A stretch of 17,071 nt of DNA from JAIBBG01 sp043748015 (GCA_043748015.1 JAYTOA010000134.1:1-17071), one strand, 5' to 3'. Shown: positions 8,401 to 15,552, counted from the stretch's first letter. Program-made: numbers and translations. Notes: a model not told the origin generated them from the sequence alone.

Positions 8401-8583
8401 TTTCAATTCCTGCGAACTGTTGTTGATGTATTCAAACTCCTCGAAAGCGCTCAGAGAGTGTGTCTTGTCATTCAGCGTTACATCAATTTTGTAATTGACT
8501 TCCTGCTGAAAGTAATAGCTGGATTGTGAATGGGCAATATTCAATGATTGAAATAGCACCAACACAAGAAGTAGTCTCTTCAT
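5479..8583 (-). CDS. M1-family metallopeptidase with long C-terminal barrel-like region
   Basis: This is a zinc-dependent gluzincin of the M1 (aminopeptidase N-like) family. I chose the ATG at 8583. It opens a clear signal peptide (MKRLLLVLVLF, probable cleavage near AHSQ), whereas the open frame before it back to 8655 has no such character. That gives 1034 residues. The N-terminal beta domain is followed by GGGMEYP (Met348, Glu349; the M1 exopeptidase motif) and then HEVGH at 371-375. After 18 residues comes Glu394 in DEGINSFFE, the third zinc ligand. From about residue 625 onwards there is no M1-like helical domain. Instead there are alternating polar/aromatic strands up to a C-terminus ending NLMNPMELINKIGN, which resembles an outer-membrane beta-barrel. 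No T9SS tail is present. The stop overlaps the lpxH start. Peptidase family is firm. The barrel is an inference. Confidence 0.88.
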   Translation of the reverse strand: MKRLLLVLVLFQSLNIAHSQSSYYFQQEVNYKIDVTLNDKTHSLSAFEEFEYINNSSQELKYLIIHLWPNAYKNSKTAMSQQKFKEGDFFMLWAKPNAKGYIDSLDFKIDGQPAKWEYVKDYEDIAVLYLNEPLAAGGRIKVSTPFYVKLPSGSISRMGHIGESYQITQWYPKPAVFDKDGWHEMPYLTQGEFFSEFGSFDVSITLPANYIVGATGDLQTQSEKIWMDELAEKQIPSTPLALESNEDIQYPKSSDEFKTLRYTQTKVHDFGWFADKRWIVRKGEVELPHSKRKVTSWALFTPDNAELWSKAGIKSINDALYHYSLWTGDYPYNVCTAVDGTISAGGGMEYPNVTIIGNTQSAGNLATVIIHEVGHNWFYGILGSNERDNAWMDEGINSFFETRTILATTPNPDALEMMAGALNLGKILGLDKFSYTYLSEELPYLISARGSKDQPIQAPSEYYTEMNYGTIVYKKTALAFNYLMNYLGEEKFNECMHVYFETWKFKHPSPIDIKLIFETTSGKNLDWFFGDLIYTKGHVDYKAQAIRFNSGISTLTVKNDGEIGGPFSVDIIRDGKLAERKWYDGIAPLDKQSMIINARKGDLIKINNVMGIPEYNRNNNTIRTKGILRRTEPYTIKPFTGIDDPETSQLFWTPLLGWNNFNKWMLGVQFHNQTIPSKNYKWSLAPMFSIATKTFNGFARMEYNNGRIGVGVKGQRFAISTFPYNDNNYVRSYDVISPFIKFMLFPDRLQKDWRGDVEVAYFTIGELLKNDNSKLFGDYNQIYPVFGKGPRISHLRIRANLIKKMVRSEFRLQSSFEGGEYTNWSVFQQHTATFDYVYRGKGKKKIKSRLYYGNGDGFYLNAAGQYGGVRYDGNSPRNQIAGDYVYDGLFLGRSEATGFLSQQFLRTQGGLAAPTQQSANKSLSSFNIEIDTPVKFPISLYGGIALLKNYKEVATSNGTENTANTTNDKTRVLWNAGVSLPAVPGIFQIYIPLLYSSNIRDEIKGRDLKFKQTIMFELNLNLMNPMELINKIGN

Positions 8584-8702
8584 GATAAGTCGAATGTTTT
8601 CGGGTGGACAAATTAAACGCACATTTCGCGAAGGATGTGCTATTTCGTTTGCCAAGTCATCAAGAAAAGTTTGATGAAAGGAAACAGATGGTCAATTCAG
8701 AA

Positions 8703-8724
8703 ACGGCACCCTCGCGGATGCCGT
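8703..8724 (-). terminator. Hairpin between tlpA-like and M1 genes
   Basis: ACGGCA (8703-8708) pairs with TGCCGT (8719-8724). After one mismatch CC pairs with GG, closing a TCGC loop. It lies about 30 bases past the stop of the thioredoxin-like lipoprotein gene and about 120 bases before the M1 start. On the minus strand it is followed by TTTCTG, a short T-tract, so it may be a weak terminator or attenuator dividing the lpxK-tlpA unit from the M1-lpxH unit. I saw no convincing promoter for the M1 gene in the remaining gap. Confidence 0.5.
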
Positions 8725-8752
8725 CTCTTTCAACTATTACTAATATGACCAG

Positions 8753-9904
8753 CTAGTGGCCATAAATCGCTTTGAGCTTTTCCTCAAGCACTGCGCCACG
8801 CAAATTGTGACCGATGATATTGCCTTCTTTGTCTACCAACACAGTATATGGAATGCTCTTAACATTATAAGTCTGTGCTGCCTGACTTTTCCACCATTGT
8901 AAATCGCTTACATGGTTTGGCCATTTGAGTCCATCCGCTTCAATGGCCTGCAACCACGGATCTTTTGCTTTATCTAAAGATACACTAAACACTTCAAATC
9001 CATCCTTGTTGTACCTGTCATAAGCAGCAACCACATTCGGGTTCTCGCGACGACATGGACCACACCAACTTGCCCAGAAATCAACTAAAACAGTTTTTCC
9101 TTTTAGATCAGAAAGTTTCCGCAGTTTACCTTTGGTATCATTCATGGCAATTTCGGGAGCAGGCTTACCGGTACCAATACTATTTGTCACGGAGGATTCC
9201 TCGCTGCTTTCTTTGTCCTTGTTCACGAACATCTGCACCTGTTGCCTCATGCCTTTATAAATGACTGTATGACCGAAACTACTTTCAAGTTCGGAAAATA
9301 CCTTGTCAAAAGCGCTTAGATCCGTTCTGGGATCAAGTTGTTGAATGGCAAGCAATGCCGCCGGAGTAGACGAATTTGTCTCCAACCATGTTTTGATACA
9401 TTCCGTACGTTCCTTTCTGCCGCTAATCATCGCTTGATTTAGGCTGGCTTTTTCTTCTGCACTCAACCCGGGGCTTGAGAATTTTTCACGAATCTCTTTT
9501 TCCTTTTTATTAAATGGTTCGCATTTGAGTTCTAATTCTCGCAGCATTTCGGAATTGATCGATCCACCAACTTGCAGGCTCGTTTCAAGATTCTCCAGAT
9601 TGCCGCTAATCTTAGGGCACTCTGTGCTATCTGTGATCAGCGTGACGTATTCATCGCTTCCGATGATGATCCTGTAGAAGTTCATTTCCAAAGCTCTTTG
9701 TGGAAATATCTTGAAACTTCCATCCTCAGCTGCTACAGTTGAATCCGTTAAGACACTGTGGTTATTGATAAAACTTTCCAGATAGATAGTTTGGCCTCCT
9801 GCTCCCTGAATCTTTCCGCTGATGGCTCCTTTTTGACCCATGTTGCTGCACGAAGACAACAAAAGGATTGCTATTGATATGCATGTTACTATTCTCAACT
9901 TCAT
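8753..9904 (-). CDS. DUF4369 and thioredoxin (TlpA-like) lipoprotein
   Basis: This is a periplasm-facing lipoprotein of the TlpA/ResA thiol-disulfide oxidoreductase type, common in Bacteroidota. I chose the ATG at 9904 because it opens a lipoprotein signal (MKLRIVTCISIAILLLSSCS, lipobox LSSC, lipidated Cys about residue 19). The open frame starts earlier, at 9952, with a charged non-signal stretch. Total length is 383 residues. After the lipobox, residues about 25-120 look like a DUF4369 domain (ISGKIQGAGGQTIYLESF, then DGSFKI). A helical linker of about 120 residues follows, then a thioredoxin fold with GKPAPEIAMND, VDFWASWCGPCRREN (Cys281, Cys284) and the cis-proline segment SIPYTVLVD. The CGPC active site suggests reduction of disulfides in exported proteins or cytochrome c maturation-like work. 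It follows lpxK by 75 bases and is probably cotranscribed. The substrate is unknown. Confidence 0.9.
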   Translation of the reverse strand: MKLRIVTCISIAILLLSSCSNMGQKGAISGKIQGAGGQTIYLESFINNHSVLTDSTVAAEDGSFKIFPQRALEMNFYRIIIGSDEYVTLITDSTECPKISGNLENLETSLQVGGSINSEMLRELELKCEPFNKKEKEIREKFSSPGLSAEEKASLNQAMISGRKERTECIKTWLETNSSTPAALLAIQQLDPRTDLSAFDKVFSELESSFGHTVIYKGMRQQVQMFVNKDKESSEESSVTNSIGTGKPAPEIAMNDTKGKLRKLSDLKGKTVLVDFWASWCGPCRRENPNVVAAYDRYNKDGFEVFSVSLDKAKDPWLQAIEADGLKWPNHVSDLQWWKSQAAQTYNVKSIPYTVLVDKEGNIIGHNLRGAVLEEKLKAIYGH

Positions 9905-9979
9905 AATAATATTTCTGTCCTTCCTGATTGTTATTTCGTTTTGATTTTTCATTGAAAAAGATTTGTGCTGTTATTTCCC

Positions 9980-11020
9980 TCAAAGTTTTCGCACATTCAA
10001 TTTTTCACGTAACTCCATGAGAAATGAATCTGCTTTTGAAACGAATTCAATTTCAATTGGTATGTAAAACAATGGAATTCGAATGTATAAAGTCATTTCC
10101 ATCAATTTAACCGCGTCCTTTTCAGTAGTTAACAGCGCAATTCCGCGCGATGCGAAATTACCACATTCTTGAACCAGGTTCTTGATATCCAATTGCGAAA
10201 AAATGTGATGATCTCGAAATTGAACGAATTTTTTCAGTTCATAAAATTGAGTGAGTTGTCGCTCAAAATGCTCTGGACGAGCTATTCCGGAGAATGCAAC
10301 GACTTCCTTTATAGCAGTTGCATCCATGCTCTCCCCAGCGATTTGAATAGGTTTGCCATACTTGAGTCTTGTGAAATAGATCGACTGATGCTGACTTGGT
10401 GAAATACTCTTTTCGAATTGCGCAATTGTTCTACTGTCAATTTTTCCGGGGCATTTTGTGACGATAATGATGTCTGCCCGGCGTTTTTCCATGACGTTAT
10501 CACGCAACATGCCGGCAGGTAAAGTGAAGTCATTCCACCAAGGACTGTAAAAATCCATCAGGAGAATATTGATGTCACCTCGCAGTTTTCTGTGTTGAAA
10601 AGCATCATCCATAAGCACCAGCTTTGCATCGGTCTTTCGCTTCAATAGTTCGATGCCAGATAAACGGTCTTCGCAAACGGCAAGTGTCAATGTGGGAAAT
10701 TTCTTCTTGATCTGATGAGGTTCATCTCCGATCTGGGTTGAAGTAGAATGCTCATCAGAAAGTTGGAAGCCTTCTGTTTTTCTGCCGTAGCCGCGAGAAA
10801 GGACGGCCAATGCAACATTCTCCTTCAATGCATTTACTAGAAATTCAATGTGTGGAGTTTTGCCGGTTCCTCCTACTGAGAGATTGCCGACAACAATCGT
10901 AGGCAATGCACCTTGCTTGCTCTTGACTATGTTTAAATCGTAAAGCCGATTCCGCAGAAAAACTCCGACACTATAAAGAGCAGAGAATGGTAACAGAGCA
11001 AGTCTGAGAAAACGGATCAT
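9980..11020 (-). CDS. lpxK: Tetraacyldisaccharide 4'-kinase LpxK
   Basis: LpxK phosphorylates the 4' position of the tetraacyldisaccharide 1-phosphate to make lipid IVA, using ATP at the inner membrane. The 346-residue protein has a hydrophobic N-terminal membrane-contact segment (residues 1-22), as usual. The Walker A loop GNLSVGGTGKT is at 45-55, LSRGYGRK at 74-81, and the family's DDxxQH motif occurs as DDAFQHR at 138-144. Later motifs, FSGIARPEHF and TTEKDAVK, also fit. Length is normal. It is the first gene of the minus-strand block containing the TlpA-like lipoprotein and, further on, lpxH. It diverges from the nif3-like gene across only 38 bases, which hold a direct repeat. The start at 11020 is supported by the N-terminal hydrophobic segment and by the short gap. 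Confidence 0.93.
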   Translation of the reverse strand: MIRFLRLALLPFSALYSVGVFLRNRLYDLNIVKSKQGALPTIVVGNLSVGGTGKTPHIEFLVNALKENVALAVLSRGYGRKTEGFQLSDEHSTSTQIGDEPHQIKKKFPTLTLAVCEDRLSGIELLKRKTDAKLVLMDDAFQHRKLRGDINILLMDFYSPWWNDFTLPAGMLRDNVMEKRRADIIIVTKCPGKIDSRTIAQFEKSISPSQHQSIYFTRLKYGKPIQIAGESMDATAIKEVVAFSGIARPEHFERQLTQFYELKKFVQFRDHHIFSQLDIKNLVQECGNFASRGIALLTTEKDAVKLMEMTLYIRIPLFYIPIEIEFVSKADSFLMELREKLNVRKL

Positions 11021-11025
11021 GCCGC

Positions 11026-11055
11026 AATATTAGTTTCACCCGCTCAAATATTAGT
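11026..11055. repeat. Direct repeat in the lpxK/nif3 divergent gap
   Basis: The nine-base sequence AATATTAGT occurs twice, at 11026-11034 and 11047-11055, with starts 21 bases apart. That is two turns of B-DNA, so both copies face the same side of the helix. They fill most of the 38-base gap between the divergent lpxK and nif3-like starts. A regulator site or paired promoter elements are both possible. On the minus strand the copy nearest lpxK reads TAATATTG, close to the TAnnTTTG box. Chance is not excluded in AT-rich DNA. Confidence 0.45.
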
Positions 11056-11058
11056 CGC

Positions 11059-12171
11059 ATGACTAAATTCGTCGCCATGTTGCTAAAAGAAATAACCGAC
11101 TTTCTTGAATCCAAAGCCAACCTAGATCTTCAGGAGAGTTACGACAACAGTGGACTAATCACAGGCCACAGAAGTATGATGATCACTGGTGCTATTGTTT
11201 GTCTTGACAGCACTGAAGCGGTGATCGATGAGGCGATTGCAAGAGGTTGCAATCTGGTAGTTGCCCATCATCCTATCGTTTTCGAAGGATTGAAAAAACT
11301 TACGGGAAAGAATTATGTGGAGCGAACCATCATCAAGGCTATCAAGAATGATATAGCGATCTATGCAATTCACACCAATCTCGATAATGTTGCAGATGGT
11401 GTCAATGCGAAAATTGCGGAGAAGCTTGGACTGGTTCAGTCACAAGTTTTGGCACCGAAAAAGATGATGCTTCGCAAACTGGTTGTTTATGTGCCGAATG
11501 GGCATATAGATCCTGTGCTTGAAGCATTATACAATGCAGGTGCAGGAAATATCGGCCGTTATGACGAGTGCAGTTTCCGTTCTGAAGGTATCGGAACTTT
11601 TCGGGCAGGTGAGGGGACTAATCCTTTTGTAGGGGAAGTGGGAGTTCGAAGAAGTGAAGTTGAATCGAAAGTGGAGGTCATTCTTCCTTCATGGAAATTG
11701 GAGGAAGTGTTAGCAGCGATGAAATCAGCGCATCCATATGAGGAAGTAGCTTACGATGTTCAGATGCTGTTGAATGTGTCATCAGAAACAGGTTCTGGAA
11801 TAGTGGGACAACTCGAAAAACCAATGGAAGTAAGTGCCTTTCTTCAATTGCTTAAATCAACTATGAAGACCGGATGTGTGCGTTATTCAGGCAAGAAGGT
11901 TGGCCTCATTTCCACAGTTGCGGCTTGTGGAGGGAGCGGTAGTTTTCTTCTTCATCATGCTATCGCAGCCGGAGCGGATATATTCGTCACCGCCGATTTC
12001 AAATACCATCAGTTCTTCGATGCTGAAGACAAAATAATCATTGCTGATATTGGGCATTTTGAAAGTGAGCAATTTACTATTGACTTGATACGTGATTGGT
12101 TAAAGCAAAAATTCCCTACTTTCGCCACCCATTTGACGGAGGTCGTGACCAATCCCGTTCATTATCTTTAA
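11059..12171 (+). CDS. Nif3/YqfO-family dinuclear metal-centre protein
   Basis: This protein belongs to the Nif3/YbgI/YqfO family, ring-shaped hexamers with a two-metal site (often annotated GTP cyclohydrolase 1 type 2). Their biological role is still unclear. Metal-binding motifs are all present: VAHHPIVFEG with His70-His71, AIHTNLDN with His105 and Asp109, and IGHFESEQ with His333 and Glu335. The central part (about residues 130-235) is the PII/CutA-like insert found in the longer YqfO form, which explains the 370-residue length. AACGGSGSF and VTADFKYHQFFDA are also family hallmarks. A second in-frame ATG at 11077 (MLLKEITDFLE) matches the usual family start and could be the true one. It is followed after six bases by the coiled-coil zinc-ribbon homologue, a neighbour I recall as common for nif3 in Bacteroidota. 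Confidence 0.93.
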   Translation: MTKFVAMLLKEITDFLESKANLDLQESYDNSGLITGHRSMMITGAIVCLDSTEAVIDEAIARGCNLVVAHHPIVFEGLKKLTGKNYVERTIIKAIKNDIAIYAIHTNLDNVADGVNAKIAEKLGLVQSQVLAPKKMMLRKLVVYVPNGHIDPVLEALYNAGAGNIGRYDECSFRSEGIGTFRAGEGTNPFVGEVGVRRSEVESKVEVILPSWKLEEVLAAMKSAHPYEEVAYDVQMLLNVSSETGSGIVGQLEKPMEVSAFLQLLKSTMKTGCVRYSGKKVGLISTVAACGGSGSFLLHHAIAAGADIFVTADFKYHQFFDAEDKIIIADIGHFESEQFTIDLIRDWLKQKFPTFATHLTEVVTNPVHYL

Positions 12172-12177
12172 GATATT

Positions 12178-13869
12178 ATGGCTAAGAAAACAGCAAAGGC
12201 AAAACCAGCAAAGAAATCGGCAAAACCTGCCGCGAAAAGTGCTGCGTCTTCGAAAAAGGCAAAGCCTGCATCTTCTGCTAAAGCTGCAAAGTCAGCTAAA
12301 GCAACCAAACCCGTGAAGAAGTCAGCAAAGCCAGTGAAAAAATCCGCACCAAAACCTGCAGCTAAGGTTGCTAAGAAAGTGGTGAAAAAAGCAGCTAAAC
12401 CTGCCAAGGCAAAACCTTCGGCGAAGGCAAAACCAGCAGCGAAAGCAAAACCAGCGGCAAAAGCCAAACCAGCACCCAAGAAGGTCGCTAAACCGGTGGC
12501 TAAGAAAGCTGTTAAACCAGCTGCCAAGAAGGCTGTTGCGAAAGTGGTTGCTAAAAAAGTGGCCCCAAAAGCGACAAATAAACCTGCCCCAAAAGTGGCA
12601 CCAAAAGTTGCTGCGAAATCTGTCAAGAAAGCAGAGGTAAAAGTTATTGCTAAGCCTATTCCAAAGGTTGTTGAACAGGCGAAAAAAACTGTCACCCCAG
12701 AGAAACCTGTCAAGGAGGTAGTTGAGCCTATCAGCAAGGAAGTCATCAAAACGGTTGAGCAGAAACTTCAGGAAAAATCACAAGGAAGCACTGCTGCTCC
12801 TGCAAAAGCCGGTGCAAAGGGAAAAGAGGAGCTTTTCGTTCCTAAATACAGTTTGCCTGTTCCTTTAGAGATGCCGCGCCCGATGCGTCCGAAACCTCCG
12901 AAATTGAGAAAGGAGAGGAGCAATAAGCCGGTAGCGAATCCGATTTACGTGCCACCTGCACCTGACGGAAAACCGGGAATCAAATTCGCCCCCATCGCAA
13001 TCATTGAAAGACCCAAAGAAAAAACAAATAAATCGGAAGAGGAAGATATGAGTTCAAAGACGTCACCCCGTCTAGCTTTCAACGAAAGCGATGACAAAAA
13101 AGGAATCAGTGTTGAATCGAAATTGCGTGCGCTTTATGGCATTCAATTGATCGATTCAAGAATCGACAAAATTCACGCTATGAGAGGTGAGTTGCCGTTG
13201 GAAGTGGAAGATCTACAGGATGATGTGACAGGTTTGGAAACCAGAATTTCAAATCTCACTGAAGAATTGAAAAATATTTCGGAAGAAATTGTTGGTAAGA
13301 AGAATGGAATCAAAAATTCTGAGGCGCTTATCAAGAAGTACAAAGAGCAGCTTAACAATGTAAAGAATAACCGTGAATTCGATTCTCTCAACAAGGAGAT
13401 TGAATATCAGGAATTGGAAATTCAGCTGCACAATAAGCGTATCAAGGAATTTGAAGTGTCTCAGAAATCAAAGCAAGAAGTGCTTGATGGAACTGAAGTG
13501 AAATTGAAAGAACGCAAAAACGATTTGAAAGTAAAGCGTGCTGAACTTGACGACATCATCACTTCTACTGAAAAGGAGGAGAAAGTTCTGAGAAAGAAAA
13601 GTGAAGAGGCAAAGAAGCTTGTTGAAGAACGCTTGCTTTCTGCATACGAGCGTATTCGTTCAGGTGCGCCAAATGGAATGGCAGTGGTTCCGATTGAGAG
13701 AGAAGCTTCAGCCGGTTCTTTCATTCAACTTCCTCCACAAAAGCAATTGGATGTTGCGGCTCGCAAGCGTGTGATTGTTGATGAGCACAGCGGAAGAATA
13801 TTGGTGGATGCTGATCTTGCGCGCGAAGAGCAAGAGAAGATGGATGCGCTTCTTGCGAAGTCACACTAA
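12178..13869 (+). CDS. Zinc-ribbon (DUF164/CT398) family protein lacking zinc cysteines, with H1-like tail
   Basis: The 563-residue protein has three parts. Residues 1 to about 165 are a low-complexity Lys/Ala/Pro tail (many AKAKPA, KPAKK and VAKK units) like histone H1-type tails of bacterial nucleoid proteins. Residues 166-290 form a proline-rich linker. Residues 291-563 match the DUF164/CT398 family: SKLRALYGIQLIDSRID, GELPLEVEDL, a long coiled coil (about 335-490) and a C-terminal ribbon. The usual ribbon reads about ACGGC...VCEHCG. Here it is ASAGS (Ser511, Ser514) and VDEHSG (Asp535, Ser538), so all four zinc cysteines are replaced. There is no cysteine anywhere in the protein. The rest of the ribbon, including IPPQ-like LPPQKQLD and GRILVD, is kept, so this is not simple decay. 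An in-frame ATG at 13048 (residue 291), after a purine-rich stretch, sits where relatives begin. Cotranscribed with the nif3-like gene. Function unknown; coiled-coil relatives are only loosely characterised. Confidence 0.88.
   Translation: MAKKTAKAKPAKKSAKPAAKSAASSKKAKPASSAKAAKSAKATKPVKKSAKPVKKSAPKPAAKVAKKVVKKAAKPAKAKPSAKAKPAAKAKPAAKAKPAPKKVAKPVAKKAVKPAAKKAVAKVVAKKVAPKATNKPAPKVAPKVAAKSVKKAEVKVIAKPIPKVVEQAKKTVTPEKPVKEVVEPISKEVIKTVEQKLQEKSQGSTAAPAKAGAKGKEELFVPKYSLPVPLEMPRPMRPKPPKLRKERSNKPVANPIYVPPAPDGKPGIKFAPIAIIERPKEKTNKSEEEDMSSKTSPRLAFNESDDKKGISVESKLRALYGIQLIDSRIDKIHAMRGELPLEVEDLQDDVTGLETRISNLTEELKNISEEIVGKKNGIKNSEALIKKYKEQLNNVKNNREFDSLNKEIEYQELEIQLHNKRIKEFEVSQKSKQEVLDGTEVKLKERKNDLKVKRAELDDIITSTEKEEKVLRKKSEEAKKLVEERLLSAYERIRSGAPNGMAVVPIEREASAGSFIQLPPQKQLDVAARKRVIVDEHSGRILVDADLAREEQEKMDALLAKSH
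12403..12474 (+). repeat. Four 18-base tandem repeats encoding AKAKPA
   Basis: Four adjacent 18-base units (12403, 12421, 12439, 12457) each encode A-K-A-K-P-A or, in the first, A-K-A-K-P-S, at residues 76-99 of the zinc-ribbon homologue. The units differ at several third codon positions, so they are not freshly duplicated. The length could still vary between strains by slippage or recombination without breaking the frame. Confidence 0.85.
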
Positions 13870-13874
13870 AACAT

Positions 13875-13945
13875 AAAACGGAATTCCCGCAACAGAGCTA
13901 GTGATTTGATTCATTGCTTCGTTGCGGGATTTTTTATGCCGTTTT
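13875..13945. terminator. Probable bidirectional terminator
   Basis: CCCGCAAC (13886-13893) pairs with GTTGCGGG (13921-13928), followed on the plus strand by ATTTTTT, a good terminator for the nif3-ribbon unit. An outer repeat, AAAACGG (13875-13881) with CCGTTTT (13939-13945), lengthens the structure and puts a T-rich run on the minus side as well. That suits the convergent gene ending at 14010. A further small hairpin, CTCATG/CATGAG at 13960-13977, lies between it and that gene. Confidence 0.8.
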
Positions 13946-14009
13946 GTCTGTGTAACAATCTCATGGAAATGCATGAGGGATGATCATATCCATCGCATAA
14001 CGCGTTCAC

Positions 14010-15548
14010 TCAGAAAACTTTTTCCCTAACCGATTTCTGTACCAGGTCTTCGAAGGAATCATTGCTGATCTTACTTTCAATCCAATTCGGGAAATCGAAG
14101 TAGCGAAGTACAACTTCATCTTCCGGTCCTTTTAGCAATTGCTGAAACTGCTCCTTGAATTGAATAAATATGTTTCTTCTTTCAGCAGCATTTTGCGTTC
14201 GAATGAGTTTTTTGAATTGTTCTAGGATCAATTTTTCAATCGGAAAATCGCGCGTTCTTTTTTGCAAATATCTTGTGGTGGATTTAATCGTGTATTCCAG
14301 CAAGTCGTGATTGCCAAGTTCAAAGTGAATCACTAGATTGAACAATCGGGCATAGCTGTACAAATCCTGGCGCAAGTCGTTCTCATTATCATTGAGGACT
14401 TTGTTTAGCCATGAAAGAGCTTTGCTGTGCTGACCCGCTCCAAAATAGATGTACGCGAACTGATAAAAGAATGCCAGCTCGTGCTCTTTGTGTAACTTAC
14501 CTTCATAATTGGGTAAACTCTTGATGATCTCTTCCACATCCACAAGTCCTTTTGTGAAATGTCCGGTGAAATGATATAATTCCAATTCAGATAAACCGGT
14601 GTTTTTGAATATCGTTGTCTCAAGATCCGGAAATGAAAAGCTTTCCTCGTCTTTCAATGAACGCATCAATGTGATCATTGTTCTGGCTTCGTCAATTTGT
14701 CCAAGATCCGTCAAACATGTGATGATATTCGTGAGCGTGCGGATATAGCGCTTAGACAGATCTCCACGAATGAACGTGTGATCATCAAGTATTTGCTTCA
14801 CCTTCAAGAATTTCTCGAGGGCTGTTTTAGAATCTCCATTCGCCATGTTGCAAAACCCCTGTGTATAATAACAAATGGTAGCTGCACGCTTTGATAGCGC
14901 TGTATTCTTTCCTTTGATCAGAGGGTGGTTCACTATTTCCTCGATGATCTTGATATTCTCGTCCGTTCTGCTGTATCCACCGCTTCGGAAAACGTAATTG
15001 ATTTTAGAATAGAGGACGTGGTACTCGGCGAGATTGCGCAATCTCTCCAACACATTTTTTTCTTCTTGTATCAATTGATCTAGATCCACAAATCTTCCGT
15101 CTTCGAACGATTCTTCAAGTAGTGTTTTTTCCCAATTGATAAGCTCAAACAAATAGTAGAATTTCTCATATTTCAGAGCTAACTTTTTTGCGCGCTCCAT
15201 GAACTTTGCGCATTCATCAAACAGTGATTTATTGTAAAGAATTTCTATGTTCTTTATTTCCTGTTTCAACATGCTACTCACAGAAGTTTCACCATAGTAG
15301 CTTCGAAGCGCTTTTAGTATGAGTTTGTACAAATGATTTTTCTCGGAAGGAAGATGCTTGATGAATTTTTCACCTTTGAATATTCGCTTCACCATTTCCT
15401 CATCGTACTCACTCATCTTATCCACCAGATCAAAAAGGCGGACATAGTTTTTGTCACCGCTTTGCAGGGCACTTTGTAATTTGAAAAATCTCTTCTCACT
15501 TTTCGTGAGTGATTTGATAAGGTCAAAAAGCTCGTTGCTTGGTTTCAT
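14010..15548 (-). CDS. Conserved hypothetical helical-repeat protein
   Basis: I do not recognise a named function. The 512-residue protein has no signal peptide and no hydrophobic segment long enough for a membrane helix, so it is probably cytoplasmic. It is almost entirely predicted helical and rich in Lys, Glu, Leu, Phe and Tyr. The start MKPSNELFDLIKSLTKSEKRFFKL is of a type I recall from Bacteroidota conserved proteins. Stretches such as RAATICYYTQGFCNMANGD, KYIRTL-like SKRYIRTLTNIITCLTDLG and AFFYQFAYIYFGAGQ look like degenerate TPR-type helix pairs, suggesting a protein-binding scaffold. No catalytic motif is apparent. It converges with the zinc-ribbon homologue and diverges from the M1 gene at 15804. 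A possible promoter sits directly before its start. The TPR-like fold is inferred from pattern only. Confidence 0.8.
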   Translation of the reverse strand: MKPSNELFDLIKSLTKSEKRFFKLQSALQSGDKNYVRLFDLVDKMSEYDEEMVKRIFKGEKFIKHLPSEKNHLYKLILKALRSYYGETSVSSMLKQEIKNIEILYNKSLFDECAKFMERAKKLALKYEKFYYLFELINWEKTLLEESFEDGRFVDLDQLIQEEKNVLERLRNLAEYHVLYSKINYVFRSGGYSRTDENIKIIEEIVNHPLIKGKNTALSKRAATICYYTQGFCNMANGDSKTALEKFLKVKQILDDHTFIRGDLSKRYIRTLTNIITCLTDLGQIDEARTMITLMRSLKDEESFSFPDLETTIFKNTGLSELELYHFTGHFTKGLVDVEEIIKSLPNYEGKLHKEHELAFFYQFAYIYFGAGQHSKALSWLNKVLNDNENDLRQDLYSYARLFNLVIHFELGNHDLLEYTIKSTTRYLQKRTRDFPIEKLILEQFKKLIRTQNAAERRNIFIQFKEQFQQLLKGPEDEVVLRYFDFPNWIESKISNDSFEDLVQKSVREKVF

Positions 15549-15552
15549 ATTT

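Noticed and set aside
8584..8655. Upstream extension of the M1 gene by 24 codons
   Set aside because: The extension is polar and Pro-rich, while the ATG at 8583 opens a typical signal peptide; the longer start would bury it.
9905..9952. Upstream extension of the TlpA-like lipoprotein by 16 codons
   Set aside because: The added residues are charged and would place the lipoprotein signal internally; the ATG at 9904 fits a standard lipoprotein signal.
12168..12749. 193-codon open frame on the minus strand, rich in Phe, Ala and Gly, looking like a membrane protein
   Set aside because: It is the antisense of the Lys/Ala/Pro-rich tail: Lys and Ala codons read backwards give Phe, Leu, Ala, Gly and Thr. 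It overlaps a real gene completely and has no family resemblance.
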